This document shows, in pieces, positions 25,501 through 36,840 of a stretch of DNA of 64,000 nucleotides. The DNA comes from Ulva prolifera (taxonomy: Eukaryota > Chlorophyta > Ulvophyceae > Ulvales > Ulvaceae): contig CM041199.1 in the NCBI GenBank assembly GCA_023078555.1, forward strand, positions 5,895,315 through 5,959,314. Reading direction: 5' to 3'. Every line of letters begins with the position of its first letter. The stretch's first letter is position 1. The translations under genes were made by a program, and so were the position numbers. A model generated the notes under the pieces. The model was not told where the DNA came from. It worked only from the letters and a program-made list of their open reading frames with translations, and made no database searches.

Positions 25501-26154
25501 GTGTCGGAGCATAACAGCAAAGCCACGAATGGTCTTGCACTTGTTCACCGTCGGCTGCCTCTGTTTCTGCTGTCTCCGTGACTGCGATCTGCGCAGCTGG
25601 GAGTCCTGGTTATGTATGAACCCGCAGTTCCCCGCCAGTGCTGACACTCACCCTCGAGACACTGGCACTACGTGTGACGTCTCTGAGATGCTGGTGGCTG
25701 GCGAGTTGAGTTCTGTGACGTTCCTGCAGGGGCCGAAGTGCCACCAATGTCGACAGGCCAGGTGTTCCCCGGCCAAACAGCTTGGAATGCAGTCGAAGTA
25801 GACACGATGATATAGAAACACGCTCAAGTATTTAATCACCATCTTGCGTATGTGCATGGTGTGTCGGGTGCTGTGAATCCGACCGCGACCTGGGGAGACT
25901 TCGAAACGACAGCGGTGACTGAAGGCATCCATCTTCAGCTACTTGACAATGTTGAAGAGCTGGAAACATGCGGGTTGATTGCACCGCCGTGGATTGCGAG
26001 CTCTGTCACAGACGCGCAGCATGCGACACCGACGGCACGTATCTCTGAGAATCGATTGCGCGGCTGGAAAGCACGTAGATGCAGGTCTATGCGATATCGT
26101 GTAAGCCATGCACGGCAACCAAGGTGGCTTGCCGGCTGAGCGTGAAACCGGTAC

Positions 26155-26660
26155 GTGAGCGACGATAAAAATTCGACCCCGGCCGGGTCCTACAATTTTC
26201 CGATACTGGGCTCCGACAATGTTCCGAGACTGGTCCGACAATTCTGGCGTTCGTTTCTGACAATTTCTACCTCGCTAATCCGACAACTCCTAACTACCAA
26301 TGGCTGTGCGGCAAAGTTCTCTGTTTTCTTTTGTTTTCGTTTTCTTCTTGTCCGGCCGGGAATCGAACTCCGAATCTTTGTATTTTAACGGAGGCGGTCT
26401 ACCACTGACCTATCGCAGCACTTGCGATGCTGATTCCGATGTCAACAGGTGCGCTTTCAGCGCCTATCTCACACAACGTGCAAAAATCCACCGCATTTCT
26501 GCTTGCTTTGCTCCGACCAATGCCTCATCATGAAACAATACACAATAATATGCATAATAAAATTAATCCTGAGGCCTGGCTCGAAGGCTGCAGGTCATGA
26601 GGCAGAGGGACGTGCTGGGGAGCACCTGCCCGGGCTCGCTGCACACACCCAGCACTCTAC
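26155..26660. repeat. tRNA-derived SINE-like repeat, copy B
   Basis: On the minus strand 26350-26421 reads like a degenerate tRNA: an A-box region AGGTCAGTGGTAGACC with a GGTC/GACC D stem, and a B box AGTTCGATTCC. Acceptor pairing is five of seven and the T stem is poor, so it is not an intact tRNA. With the related copy at 24948-25500 it looks like a tRNA-headed retroposon family. Confidence 0.6.
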
Positions 26661-29226
26661 CACCTCATCCCTGACCACCACATGCCTGGCCTCTGACACA
26701 GATGCCCATTCCTGTCTTGACCTGACAGAGTCATTCATCAGCACTGTATGTGGATCGTTGGCCTCTGTCTAAGTAACAAGCACGCCAGGCCCTTCGCCAT
26801 TGGGGCTGCTGTGCCTGGCTCCTGGCCTAGGTACATGGCACTCCAGACCACATCAGCTGTTGTAAGGCTGGCTTCCAGAGACAGTCATGACGTGCCATGT
26901 GTGGCATGTGGCAGCCCAACGCGTGTGACCCAGCCAGCACGGTGGTCACCCCAACAGGGAAGGCTACTGTGCCACAGAGGCGTGTCACGCCCGTTTCTGC
27001 AGGTCAAACGTTGCATGTTGAGCCAGAACAAGCACTTTCACTACAGCAAGGAGGGCCACCATGGCACTCAGTGCGCTCCCATGATGACGGAGCGTGCCGG
27101 GATGTCCTTGTGGCCCACGACAACCGAGCCAAACGTGCCTACATGTTGAGGTGTTTAGGCAGCGCACACACACCCAGGCCATTGAGAAATGCTGTTGACG
27201 TGCTTGAGCAGCTGCCTGTGTTTGTGTTGTGCAGGAGTGTACTGCCGCCAGAGCTTCTGGATCGTGTGCATGGCTGGACACAGGATGCTGGGGTCGCCAA
27301 ATATGTCAGTTTCATCTGTGTCAGCACGGTGCTATCTGGGTACATGATTCATATGCATTCGACTCATTAATGTGACGCCGGTCGCGCAAAGGCGCTGTTT
27401 CGCGTCGTGGCCTGCAGGTCTGGCAAGAACCTGTTGCCAGTCAGTCGCAGCAACCATATTGACTGCGCAGCCCATGGTTTGCCGGGCTGCCAGCGGCTAT
27501 ACAAGTACAAAACCGAGGCATGAGTGCAGATTGAAAGGCTCCATTGCGCCAAGTAGTGCATATCATGTTCTAGCCTGGCAAGTGGGTAGTAGTTTGGTGT
27601 GGACCATCGTGCAGACGAGGCCCAGCTGACGACTCATCATAACGCATCATCTGGATTGCAGTTGACAAGGAAGTAGTCGAGGGCAGTGATGCTGTCTGTA
27701 AATAACCTACTGTGCACCAATGGCTAGGAGCCGCACGTAGGCCCAGATTCCGTTTCGAGCCATGGGCCCATGCACCAGCATACACGAACATCACCGGAGA
27801 CAAGGAATCAATCTTCTGCGCATGTCAAGCGAACGTACTGCCTGGCTGTCTGAGGAAGAGTGCAACGCCACACGTACAAGTGCACGCCTGCGATTGCACA
27901 GCTGCACGCAAGCTGCGCGGGCATTCTTGAAGCATCCGGAAATGACATATGCATATGCACAGATGAACTGGTTTCCCATCTTCGATGTTGAGGTCTGACG
28001 AGAATGAGCTACTTCGACACATCTCTGACAGTCTGTGCGACACTTGTGCGCCGAATTTCAGGATGAACATTTACTGCATGGGCAAGATGCAGACTGAAAC
28101 AAAAGGTGCGTGAGAAACTACGTTCAATCATGAGGTCACGGATGTCCTGGCCTTGAACGTGTTGAAGAGGTGAGTGCGTGTGCGGCTGGTCGCTGCTGAC
28201 GTGCATGCCGCCGAAGTTCCTCATGCGCGATTCTGCTGTGATCAGGACGGCATCCTCCTGGATCCGCATTCCAAAATGGCAATGAACACATCTGAACAGA
28301 CTGTCCCAGACGCTCAGATCAAGCACTCCAGATCTGTGTCCATCTTGGCTTGCTTTCGTTGCACAAGAGCTGTGCATCCCTTCAGCTTGGAGCAGCCCAC
28401 ACTCGCTCTATCAGTCGCGTGAGCGAGCTTTGGTGGCTGTATACAGTAGTTATGCTAGAGTAGAAGAGTGAAGAATCTCGCAAGGTGCGCTGCCATTCTG
28501 TCGCACGCCTTGTAACTAGGTTGAGTCGGTGTGGCAGGCATGACTGGTCGAAACGTCCTTCAAAGCACGCTTTGCATGAACACAACTTACATGGAATCGA
28601 TATCCCTTCCGATGGCGTATTCTGTGATTAATGCGCAGATGTGCACTCACATCCATCAGATTTGCCACTAGTGACTGCTCCAACATCGCCTGCAATGGAT
28701 ACATATAGCATTAAAGTCATGTTTTATCCTGCATGTGTACTGAATTCAGGTCCCAATCTCGTGGTCGTCTGGCTAGCGACGCTGCTCCTGGGGCGTGCAG
28801 TTGGCTTCTGGTAGGGCACCTGGACCATGGTATCTGGGAGCTGCGATACACACATTCGAATGCATTCGAAAAATACAGTACACATTGACATACATTCAGT
28901 GACGTATCCGTGCATGTCAATCTCTGTGCGGTGATGTCATGCGGAAGTAGGCGTGCGCGATCGTACTCTACTCATTCTGTGCGCATGCACCACACTTCAG
29001 CAGTTACTCCGAGCCAGATAGCAGTCCACGACAACATCGTTAGAGAATTCATTCCTTGTGTCAGCCAAGTCAGCGTGCGCTGGTGTACAAGCAGTGCTCT
29101 TGACTCGGCCACACGATAAAGCCAATGCCTCAAATCACGTGAGGCCACAACCTGTGGCACTGCTGCAGGCCCACTCCTCGGAGCACAATCTGCCAGTAGG
29201 CCAAAGTTCACGTCCGACATTCGAGC

Positions 29227-32200
29227 ATGAGTGCCATGCCTCCGTCGTTCGCGAGGGGTGCGTCCTCATTGCAGCCACCGGCAGCCCAGGCCCGAGCATC
29301 AGCGAAGTTTGCGCAGAACAGCGTTCGCAGAAGCTGCATACCAGAAAGCAAAGCCAGCTATTCTGGGCGTGGCGACGATGCTTCATTGCCCTCAGCCGGT
29401 GTACCTCCGCATCAGTCCAGTGAGTCGGACTTCGGTGCACCGTCAGCCAACCATGTTGCCATCTGGCACGAGTACGCAGACCACCTCGACGCTCAGCAGC
29501 ATCGCCTAGAGGTTCTGCGTGAGAGCAGAGACTCCGCAGCGGCCGAGGAGGACTTTTTCGCGGCAGCTGCGTTCGCCCAGCAGGCCGAGGACCTCGAGGG
29601 CTCCGATTCCCTGAAGCGGCTGAGGCGCGCTCAAGCGGACGCCATCGCTATAGAGGACTTTGAGAAAGCAGCACAGATACACCAGGCCCGCCTAGGGGCC
29701 CTGTGCGGCTGGTGGCACGTGTCTCCGGGGCAGGCAGATGCCTGGGGCCACGTCCTGCACGTCTCGGAGAGCTTTGGCAAGCTCACAGGCACCGCATACT
29801 CCGCAGCGGACCTCGTGAAGGTGTTTGGCTGCACGCCAGACAACCAGATGCGCGCCAAGCTCAACCCCGAGCTGCTGGGCAGCGTCGGAGCCACGATCTT
29901 CGAAGTGTGCATCACCGCGCTGCAGGGCTCTGGTGCGCCTCCTGCCACCCTGCTCCTCAGCCCGTGCCTTGCTGACACCTATTGCATCTCTCTGTACAAT
30001 CCCATGAGCGGCATCAGACCTCGGCATGCGGTCGGCACTTGCGCTGGCCCTGCAGCCCAGGTGGAGCAGCGCAGCCGGCCATGATCTGGACAAGCTGCGG
30101 GGGCTGGGTGCACTGATCGGGACAGTTGCATGCACCGCCGCTGCGGCCGCCCACTCCCCACCTCTCTAGCATGGTATTGCCGCAGTGGCAGTGGGTGGGG
30201 GGGCAGATGTGCAGCCTCCATGTGCCCGCGTGTGCCTGCCGGGACCCGTAGGCGACAGCCACTCTCACAGCCGCTGCTCGCATGCAGCCCTCGACGTGCA
30301 ACAGCAGGCGTTCTTCCTGCGCGACAACGTTCCAGCGTCAGGCCACGTGCGGAACTCTATCCTGGCCAACCTGTCCCCTGGCCACGCCCCGCCGCAGCCG
30401 TCCCCGGCGGCCCTCCGCTCCCGCTCCCGCCTCCGCTCCCCCGGCCCCCCCGGCCTGAGCCCCCCCGGCGGCGACCCGCCGCTCGCGCCGCGGCGCTGCA
30501 GCACGCCGGACTCCGGGACGCGGCGCCGCTCCCTGACCCCCCGGCGCCGCCCCGCCGGCCGCGCGACGGCGCACCGGCGACCGTACATCACCCCGCGCTC
30601 GCGCCGCCGCAGCCACTCGGCGCCGCCGCCGTCCACGCCGGGCCTTGACTCGGCGCGGGCCGCGCTGGAGCGCTCGCTCGCGCTGCCGCTGCCGGCCGCC
30701 GGCGACCCGTCGCCGGCCGCGGCGTGTGTCAGCGTCGATGATGAAGCCGGCGGCGACGTCGCGCTTGAGGACGACCCCCCGCCTCCGGCCGTGCAGCCGG
30801 ACCCGGTGCTCACACCCCTGGACCCGGACAGCTCTGTCACAGCCAGCAATGACGCGGCCCCTGCTGTTGAGCGCAGCAGCGATGCCGGCGTGCTGGGGCC
30901 CTCGGCACTGTCTGCCGATGCGGTCGTGGACGCGCCTGTGGTGTCGCGGCGCGGCGCAAGCCGCGAGTCAGCGGTGGCGCGGCGGGCTGGAGCGCCAGAA
31001 TCAGGGGCCACCTCCCTCCGCGACGCAGGCGCGCCGGCGAGCGGAGGAGGGGCCGCAGCCGGGTCAAGCGAACGTAGTGGTGCGGCCCCAGCCTCACATG
31101 CATGGCATCGGCGTGGAGACAAACCATGCAGCCTGAGATTGCCTTCTACAATGCAGTGTTCGCGTGTACCCAGGCGGCCACTTGGCGGTTTGTGGGTGCT
31201 CTTTGTGTGGGGCGTCCGGCGCCGGGTGCAAACTGGTGGGGCATCCAGCTGAGGGGGCCCCACTGAACTAAACTTGCGTGTATGACAGCGGCGTGAGAGC
31301 TCGTGCTGCTGCAGGTCCAGCGGAGCGCACGCCGGCGAGGATCGCGCTCGACCGCGACGGCGCGACCCTGATCGTTCAGCTGCCCCCTGCTGACGCGCAC
31401 ATGGCCGGCGGCGGACCCCAAGTGACATACCGCCGCATGGACACCGGCGGCGGCGGCAGCGACCGTCTGGAGGGTTACTTCCTCGGCTCGTACGGCTCGC
31501 ACGGCGACGAGCTGCTGTACCTGCAGCGTGGCCTCTGGCAGGGCCGCGAGGCGATCATCGCTCACAAGATCACCGGTGCGGACCCCCGGCCACTGGCCGT
31601 CCGCGCATTCCCCACCGCACCCACCCGCTGTGCCCGCCCGCGCCTGTGCGCACTCAGCACCACCTTGCCTGGCCCAGGATAATGGTTTGTCATGCGCATG
31701 CATTTGAGTGCGTGTGATCGCGGTGCGTAGCAGCCTGCGTCGGTGCTCCGCCATGCAATAGCCGGAAGTCGTGTGAATCCATCTGCCTGCCCATGTGCAT
31801 GGCGAGATGCATGAAGCAGTGGATGCCACGCGATGAGGTGAAACACATGTGTGTCTTCTGCGGCTGCATCGTGCCCTGGCTGAACTCGGCATTGTTCATG
31901 TGCGCGTGCGTGCAGGTGACCTGTACGTGCCGGCGGGGCAGGTGTCGTTCCGGGTGCACACGGACGCGCCCAACATGCGCGCGATGTACTCCGCGATGCT
32001 CGGCGCCGACGTCGCGCTCGCCGGCGAGGGCTGCTCCTGGGCCAACGGCGCCGTCCCGGCCGCCGACGGCGGCGGCACGTCGTGGCTACCGGGGGACCTC
32101 GTGCAGCTGGGCGTGCAGAAGGCGCCGATGCTCGAGGAGATCGCGGGCGGCGCGGAGCTCGGCTTCGTGTGGACTGGCGCCTGCCACCGGCAGTTCCTCA

Positions 32201-32247
32201 TCCTCCTGACGCGGCTCGCGTTTGACTCGGGTGTTGCCACGGCATGA
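29227..32247 (+). CDS. EXECUTER-type plastid singlet-oxygen signalling protein
   Basis: EXECUTER proteins sit on thylakoid membranes and relay or sense singlet oxygen from the photosystems. Exons 29227-29932, 30288-31079, 31315-31575 and 31916-32247 join in phase to 696 residues, close to the length of plant EX1. The N-terminus is Ser/Ala/Arg-rich, as in a transit peptide. A UVR-like paired-helix region (residues about 80-160) runs into GWWHVSPGQADAWG, matching the GWWSG block of EX1. The C-terminus has EGYFLGSYG then GDLYVPAGQVSFRV, matching the YVPAGKVAFRA block of the family; the splice 31575/31916 falls between them. The middle exon adds a long Arg/Ser/Pro-rich insertion (30390-30650). 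The start ATG at 29227 precedes the transit-like stretch. Whether it is EX1 or EX2 cannot be decided. Confidence 0.85.
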
Positions 32248-33114
32248 TTATGCACGGGTTGCAGCCGCTGAGGAACGTGGCCAGCGATGTGCTAAGGTAG
32301 CGATGGTGGGGGAGTGTAGTGACCTTCTTGGGATGTGATGTGGGACAAATGTGTGTGAAGCGTGGGCTGCACGCGGGAGCGGAGGGGGAGACAAATAATG
32401 CGAGGTAGGCGCGCTGGAACAGTTCGAGGGGCGTGAGCGGCGGGAGCAGTACAGCGGAGAGGCGATAGTACAGCGGGGGGGGTTGTGATGGCCAGTCTGG
32501 GTGTATGACCCTCAGGCCAGGTGGCGTGAGAGCAGTACCAGAAGGCAACAGCGATGCTGGTCGCTTGAGTATAGCAGGGGAGTGAGGCATTTGTAACAAC
32601 GGTGTACCGTTCCACAGCATGCCCGGCGGGGTTGTTGCTGTTGTCATCTCAACGCTGCGGGGGTGCATCGGAGATGTGCACTCGCACGTGCCCGGGATCT
32701 CTTCTCATGCACTCATGTAGATAGTTGCAGCGTCACATGGATGCGAGTCTGATTCCTGGGAATATGTACCCCGCAAAGGCGGTGCATGGTGAGGGCTCGT
32801 ATCACAGCAAGCATTGTGCCGCCTAAATCAGTCCTTGCCCGCACGTGGCAGCACTCATCATAACGGCCCACGCAGCCTGAACTCACAGCACTGCTACCCT
32901 CGGCTTGTGGCTTCCCCTTGCAGCACAAAGTCTGCCTCGCTGAGCTTCGCATTATTCCGCTCATCTGTCCGCTCCCTCTTCTCACGAAGGCGCCAGGCAA
33001 CTGTGCCGGCTCAGCAACCACCACAGCCCCTGCCGTGCAACCGGCTCAGTGCACTAGAAGCGGCCGCGCATGCTGCAGCGGCAGTCGCGCATGCTCGATG
33101 CGTGTGCGCATGCG
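32248..33114. other. Convergent intergenic region
   Basis: About 870 bases between the EXECUTER stop and the TTC29 stop, presumably the two 3' UTRs. No gene or repeat is seen. Confidence 0.6.
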
Positions 33115-35544
33115 CTACAGGTAGTCGGTGAAGGAGATGCGGAGGTTCTTCCAGTTGAGGAGCTTCTCGAGGTCGGCGTCGGCGACGCGCATGTACTCCG
33201 CCTGCCAGGCGGCGCCGCGCGCGACGCCGAGGTTGAAACGCGCGGTGTCCAGCACCCGCACGTCCCCGACGCCGCGCGCCACCTCGAAGAACTTCTCAAA
33301 GTACATCACCGCCTGCACGCCGGCGCCACCGCTCGCGCAAGCGTGTGAAACACCCAGCACAGGATACGTTGCCATGCATAAGCCTCCCCTGACTCTGGCG
33401 GTGGCGGTCGCTTGAGACATTCTGTTATGGCAATCTGTATCGGCCATGGATCAGGCATGTGTGGCAGCGAGGCGGTGCAGATACAGCATCATGGGGGCCG
33501 GACGCGGGTGAGGCGTTGTGATTGGCGGATGTGCCATGCGAGGCGGCGTCACACCTGTGTGTACTCTCCGGCGCGGTAATACAGGGCTCCGAACTTGCAG
33601 CAGGCTTGGCTGTGGGCCAGGGGGGAGGAGAGGCGGGTGAGGTCCATGTACTGCTCGAGCGCGGTCACCGCCGCGTCGATGTCGCCGAGCTCCTCGTGGC
33701 ACTCCGCGATCGCAAAGTGCGCCTGTGCCACCTGCTCCTGGCTGTTCGCCTGCGGCACCACGGGTTCTCATACAGCTTTCCACTTCAGCATACGGCTTTC
33801 AACTTCAGCAAACGGCTCAAGCGGTCGGATCAGGAACTCTTTGTTTTTTATGGTTACCAGCCCGGGGTATGGCGTGGGGGTCCGTACGGCTCAGCTTGCA
33901 TCAGAAGCTGCATGCATAGGCGCTACAACCCGCCCGGAGGTGGAGCGTACATGTGGTCCCAGTCATCTGCAGTTGTCAAGGTCTGTTACACATACGGCAA
34001 AGGATATAATATCTCACACTGTATGTGCGTTGCTTAGCAGCGGTTCTTCTGCTGTAAGCACGTTTGAGGTGTCGACCAAAACAACCAGCAATGCGCTCGT
34101 GATGCGCCGCAATCATGCAATCTTTGCAAGTGCTACAGCCTCGGATCAGGAGCAATGCATGGTGATGGGGTTGAGCGAGCTGCAAGGGAGCTGGGGCAGC
34201 GGGTGGGTTGTTGCGGACCTGGCTGCTGAGAGCCAGGAAGGCCTGCTGGCAGCGAAGGGCCTCTGCGAAGTCGCCTTGCTTCTGGGCGAGCAGCCCCATC
34301 TGGTGCTCGCAGGCACCCTCCGCGGCATCCGCGGCACATTCTGTCGCACAAGCCTTGCACGCCTGCAGTACCAGGCTGCCTTGTTTTCACTCAAACGCCT
34401 GGGCCACAGGCGACTGCCCGTGGTCCACCAGGCATTGCTCTGCTGGTCAGGGGCTGCATATGGCATGTCCGCCGCTGGAAATCCCAGCATAGGTGTGGGA
34501 GGTAGTGGGCCTGGGTGAACATGCCATCAAGGCGCATGGTTTTTTTTTGCAGAATCGTGCCTGCAGATGTTGCATGGCAGTCTCGTGGTCCCCATTGTTC
34601 ATTGCGGCTTCAGCGATCAGGCTGTGGACTTGAACCAGGTGCTGGTTGGCTTCGGCCAATTCGTCCTGGCGATCACGGCCTGTTGCAATCTCCAGCTGTG
34701 TGTTGTGATGCTCGAGGCTGTCTTGAAACAGGCCCTGCTGGCGCAACACTGCACATTGCATCCGCCTGCCGCTAGTGATGTATCAGAGGTGAAGACGATC
34801 ACCTGGGAAATCAGGCACTGGCTGGCTTCATTGCCAGTGTCGTGTGGAAGGGATGTATGAAAGGCAATGCTCTACACACTCGACTGTGAGTGCTGAGACG
34901 GGCCGTCTGCCACTGCAGGCAATGGTTTCGCTGATCGTTGGTGATCCGCACCCAGGCCCAAAGCCATGTGAGTTGCCAGACGCCCTTCCTCCCATCCCAC
35001 CTCCTCTGCAATTGCCAGGCAGCGGCGGTATTGATAGGTGGCCAAAGGCAGGTTCCCTGCGCGCTCGAAAAACAGGCCAAGCTCATTGTAGGCCTCGCTC
35101 TCTACCATCCGGTCATTGTCTCGCTTGGCCTGTTCAGCTCGCATCAGATGGGTATGGACCGTCCTTAGCACTGGCACGGATAAGGTGGTGCCGGCTGCTC
35201 CCTGGCCGTGCACTGGACTGCCCACGTACGCAGGAATCGTGTCGTTGGGCGCGCTTGGCACATTTCCAGGGGCAGCTTGGCTCACAGCGAAGAGGTGAAA
35301 TTCTGCAGAGAAAAGCATGTCCTGCCTCTGCCTGGTATCGTCTTGCCTTTGTAGGAACCACTGGTGTTGACTTACCAGAAAAAGCGTTTGGGTAGCCGCG
35401 GACAAGGAGGTCTGTTGCCAAGGAGCGGACATCCTGCGTCTGTTCTGCTCGCAGAGCCTGAGCTTGCACAACTTCGGCCTCATTCACCAAGTCTCTGAGC
35501 TTGTCCTTGAACGTACGCCTCTTTGCAGGTGATTGCGTTGCCAT
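33115..35544 (-). CDS. TTC29: TTC29-like tetratricopeptide axonemal protein
   Basis: TTC29 is a TPR protein of motile cilia linked to inner-arm dynein d and IFT; its algal counterpart is p44. Six exons on the minus strand: 35544-35376, 35302-34952, 34748-34561, 34362-34219, 33749-33555 and 33312-33115, giving 414 residues. TPR helices fill residues about 100-390, including ESEAYNELGLFFERAGN, NQHLVQVHSLIAEAAMNN, EHQMGLLAQKQGDFAEAL and KFGALYYRAGEYTQ. The end FNLGVARG then LLNWKNLR matches the TTC29 tail, which has LLSWK. All phases join. Intron 3 (34560-34363) starts GCACGA instead of GT, and intron 4 starts GTCCGC. The start ATG at 35544 is the first in the frame. The gene is head-to-head with selenoprotein T. 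Confidence 0.85.
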
Positions 35545-36083
35545 TCTCCGTTAACTATACATGACAAAGTCTCCTCACATCGGCCCTTATTGGGCAGACA
35601 TCGTTGCTGGTGACAAACTAGAGCAGCCCAAACTGCCAATATGTATTCTTCGCGCGAGAATTCTGAGCGCACTCACACGCAAAGCTCGCCGTGGCATGTC
35701 ACTCGGAGCAACGTCAGCACAAGAGAGCACGCATCAATGTGCATTTTCTGATAGAGTCAGTACATCAGCCCGTCCTCCTTTCCTCTACGGGTCGTCTGCT
35801 CCGGTGAACTCGGCTAGTTGACATGCACGGGCGAGCTCGCATTGTTTTGTCCACCAGAAGCCACATTGAAGTGCGCACTCGAGTCACGTCCTGGCGACTT
35901 CAAAAACCTGTTTCCGGCAGTACCGGGTAGCGCGCGGAGAGTATAGTGCATATATTCTACATGTGTTGCCATAAGGCTGACCTCTGGAAAGTGTAGTCTT
36001 GTGAGTGTGCCCGGGTTTACTTCGTCCCGAAGCGGTGTTTGCGGGGCGGTTTTAATTAGCGCGCGTGAAAAAAGTGAGAAATT
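35545..36083. promoter_or_regulatory. Divergent promoter region between TTC29 and selenoprotein T
   Basis: 539 bases separate two start codons on opposite strands, so both 5' UTRs and promoters must lie here. No TATA box or repeated operator is convincing. GC is lower than in the coding exons. Confidence 0.5.
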
Positions 36084-36742
36084 ATGCGTCTGCTTCTTCT
36101 TTTGCTGCTCTCTATGGCCATGGCGGTACGTCCCTGTTTGCTTCGAGGCTGTGCTGACATGTCTTGTTGAATGTGGCCAATTATTTGCTGTTTGACCACT
36201 TAGACATGACTGAAATTAATTTCAGAAGCACCTGAACATGGTGTTGCGCTTTTCAGGTCATGGGGGTCGGCCTGCAACCGGCTGAACAGTCACTGGGAGG
36301 CAAGGTGCACATCACCTTCTGCAGTGGCTGAGGCTACGCAAACGCCTTCCAGCAGGTTCGACAGGCCATTAAAACGGAGCCCGGGCTGTCGGATCTGCAG
36401 GTGACAGGCGCAAACCACCCCCTCACCCCTCCCCGCCAAATCGCCTCTGTCACTGCCACAACAGTGCAGTATTCATTCATTGCCTTCATCGCAGCTGGCG
36501 ATCGATATGTGTTCCCAGCATTACGTGTTCCAGTCCCACCGTGGTACAGGAGCATGACTGAGAACAGAATCGCAGCAATCATGATGGCATTCTTCGCCGG
36601 CAACATGGTAACAAACTCCTTGGCCCAGTCTGGGGCATTTGAAGTTTATTACGATGGTGTGCTGGTGTGGTCCAAACTTCATTCCGGGCAACCTCCAAAT
36701 CTGGCACATATCACTGCGGCGTTGAAAGCAGCGCGGCGGTAA
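36084..36742 (+). CDS. SELENOT: Selenoprotein T with in-frame UGA selenocysteine
   Basis: SelT is an ER-membrane thioredoxin-like selenoprotein with a redox CxxU motif. Exon 36084-36125 encodes a hydrophobic signal (MRLLLLLLLSMAMA), then a GTACGT intron, and exon 36257-36742 continues in phase to a TAA. TGA at 36329-36331 (residue 39) falls exactly at U in FCSGUGY. The downstream frame matches SelT to the end: a hydrophobic middle, then MMAFFAGNMVTNSLAQSGAF and VLVWSKLHSGQPPNLAHI, aligned with human GAFEITLNDVPVWSKLESG. Total is 175 residues; human SELENOT has 195. Plain gene prediction would start after the UGA (about 36401) and miss the active site. A candidate SECIS follows in the 3' UTR. 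Confidence 0.93.
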
Positions 36743-36784
36743 ACAGTGCTAGGTATCACGTTGGTGTAATCACAGCTGTGGTCT

Positions 36785-36840
36785 GATATGATGGGTGTTG
36801 CTGAAAACTTGGAAGGCGCACTCTGAGGTTCTGGTCAGCT
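36785..36840 (+). promoter_or_regulatory. Candidate SECIS element of selenoprotein T
   Basis: A eukaryotic Sec gene needs a 3' UTR SECIS. About 45 bases after the stop, ATGA (36788-36791) is followed by GGGTGTTGCT, an A-rich loop GAAAAC (36803-36808), then GGCGCACTC and TGAG (36824-36827). GGGTGT can pair with GCACTC, and GCT with GGC after a one-base bulge. This gives the AUGA, loop AA and UGA spacing of a SECIS core. The lower helix is weak. Folding was done by eye. Confidence 0.45.

Larger units (their letters stand above)
24810..29226. other. Intergenic region of lower GC, with repeats and unassigned exon-like pieces
   Basis: About 4.4 kb between the polycystin stop and the EXECUTER start. 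The two related tRNA-like repeats at about 24950-25500 and 26150-26660 are listed separately. Between 27235 and 28112 several short open stretches with good splice borders look coding on the plus strand, but I could not join them in phase. Nothing else is recognised. Confidence 0.6.

Noticed and set aside
26350-26421. tRNA gene on the minus strand
   Set aside because: A and B boxes are present but acceptor, anticodon and T stems do not pair well; a tRNA-derived repeat fits better.
28190-28280. Minus-strand piece FGMRIQEDAVLITAE resembling the end of M24 peptidases (prolidase / aminopeptidase P)
   Set aside because: No upstream metal-binding exons fit between here and 29.2 kb, and the match is short. 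It may be antisense coincidence.
30265-31428. 387-codon open frame on the minus strand
   Set aside because: It is the antisense shadow of the GC-rich EXECUTER middle exon; it is Arg/Ala/Ser-rich without any family signature.
36401-36742. Orphan gene starting at 36401
   Set aside because: It is the C-terminal two thirds of selenoprotein T after the Sec codon.
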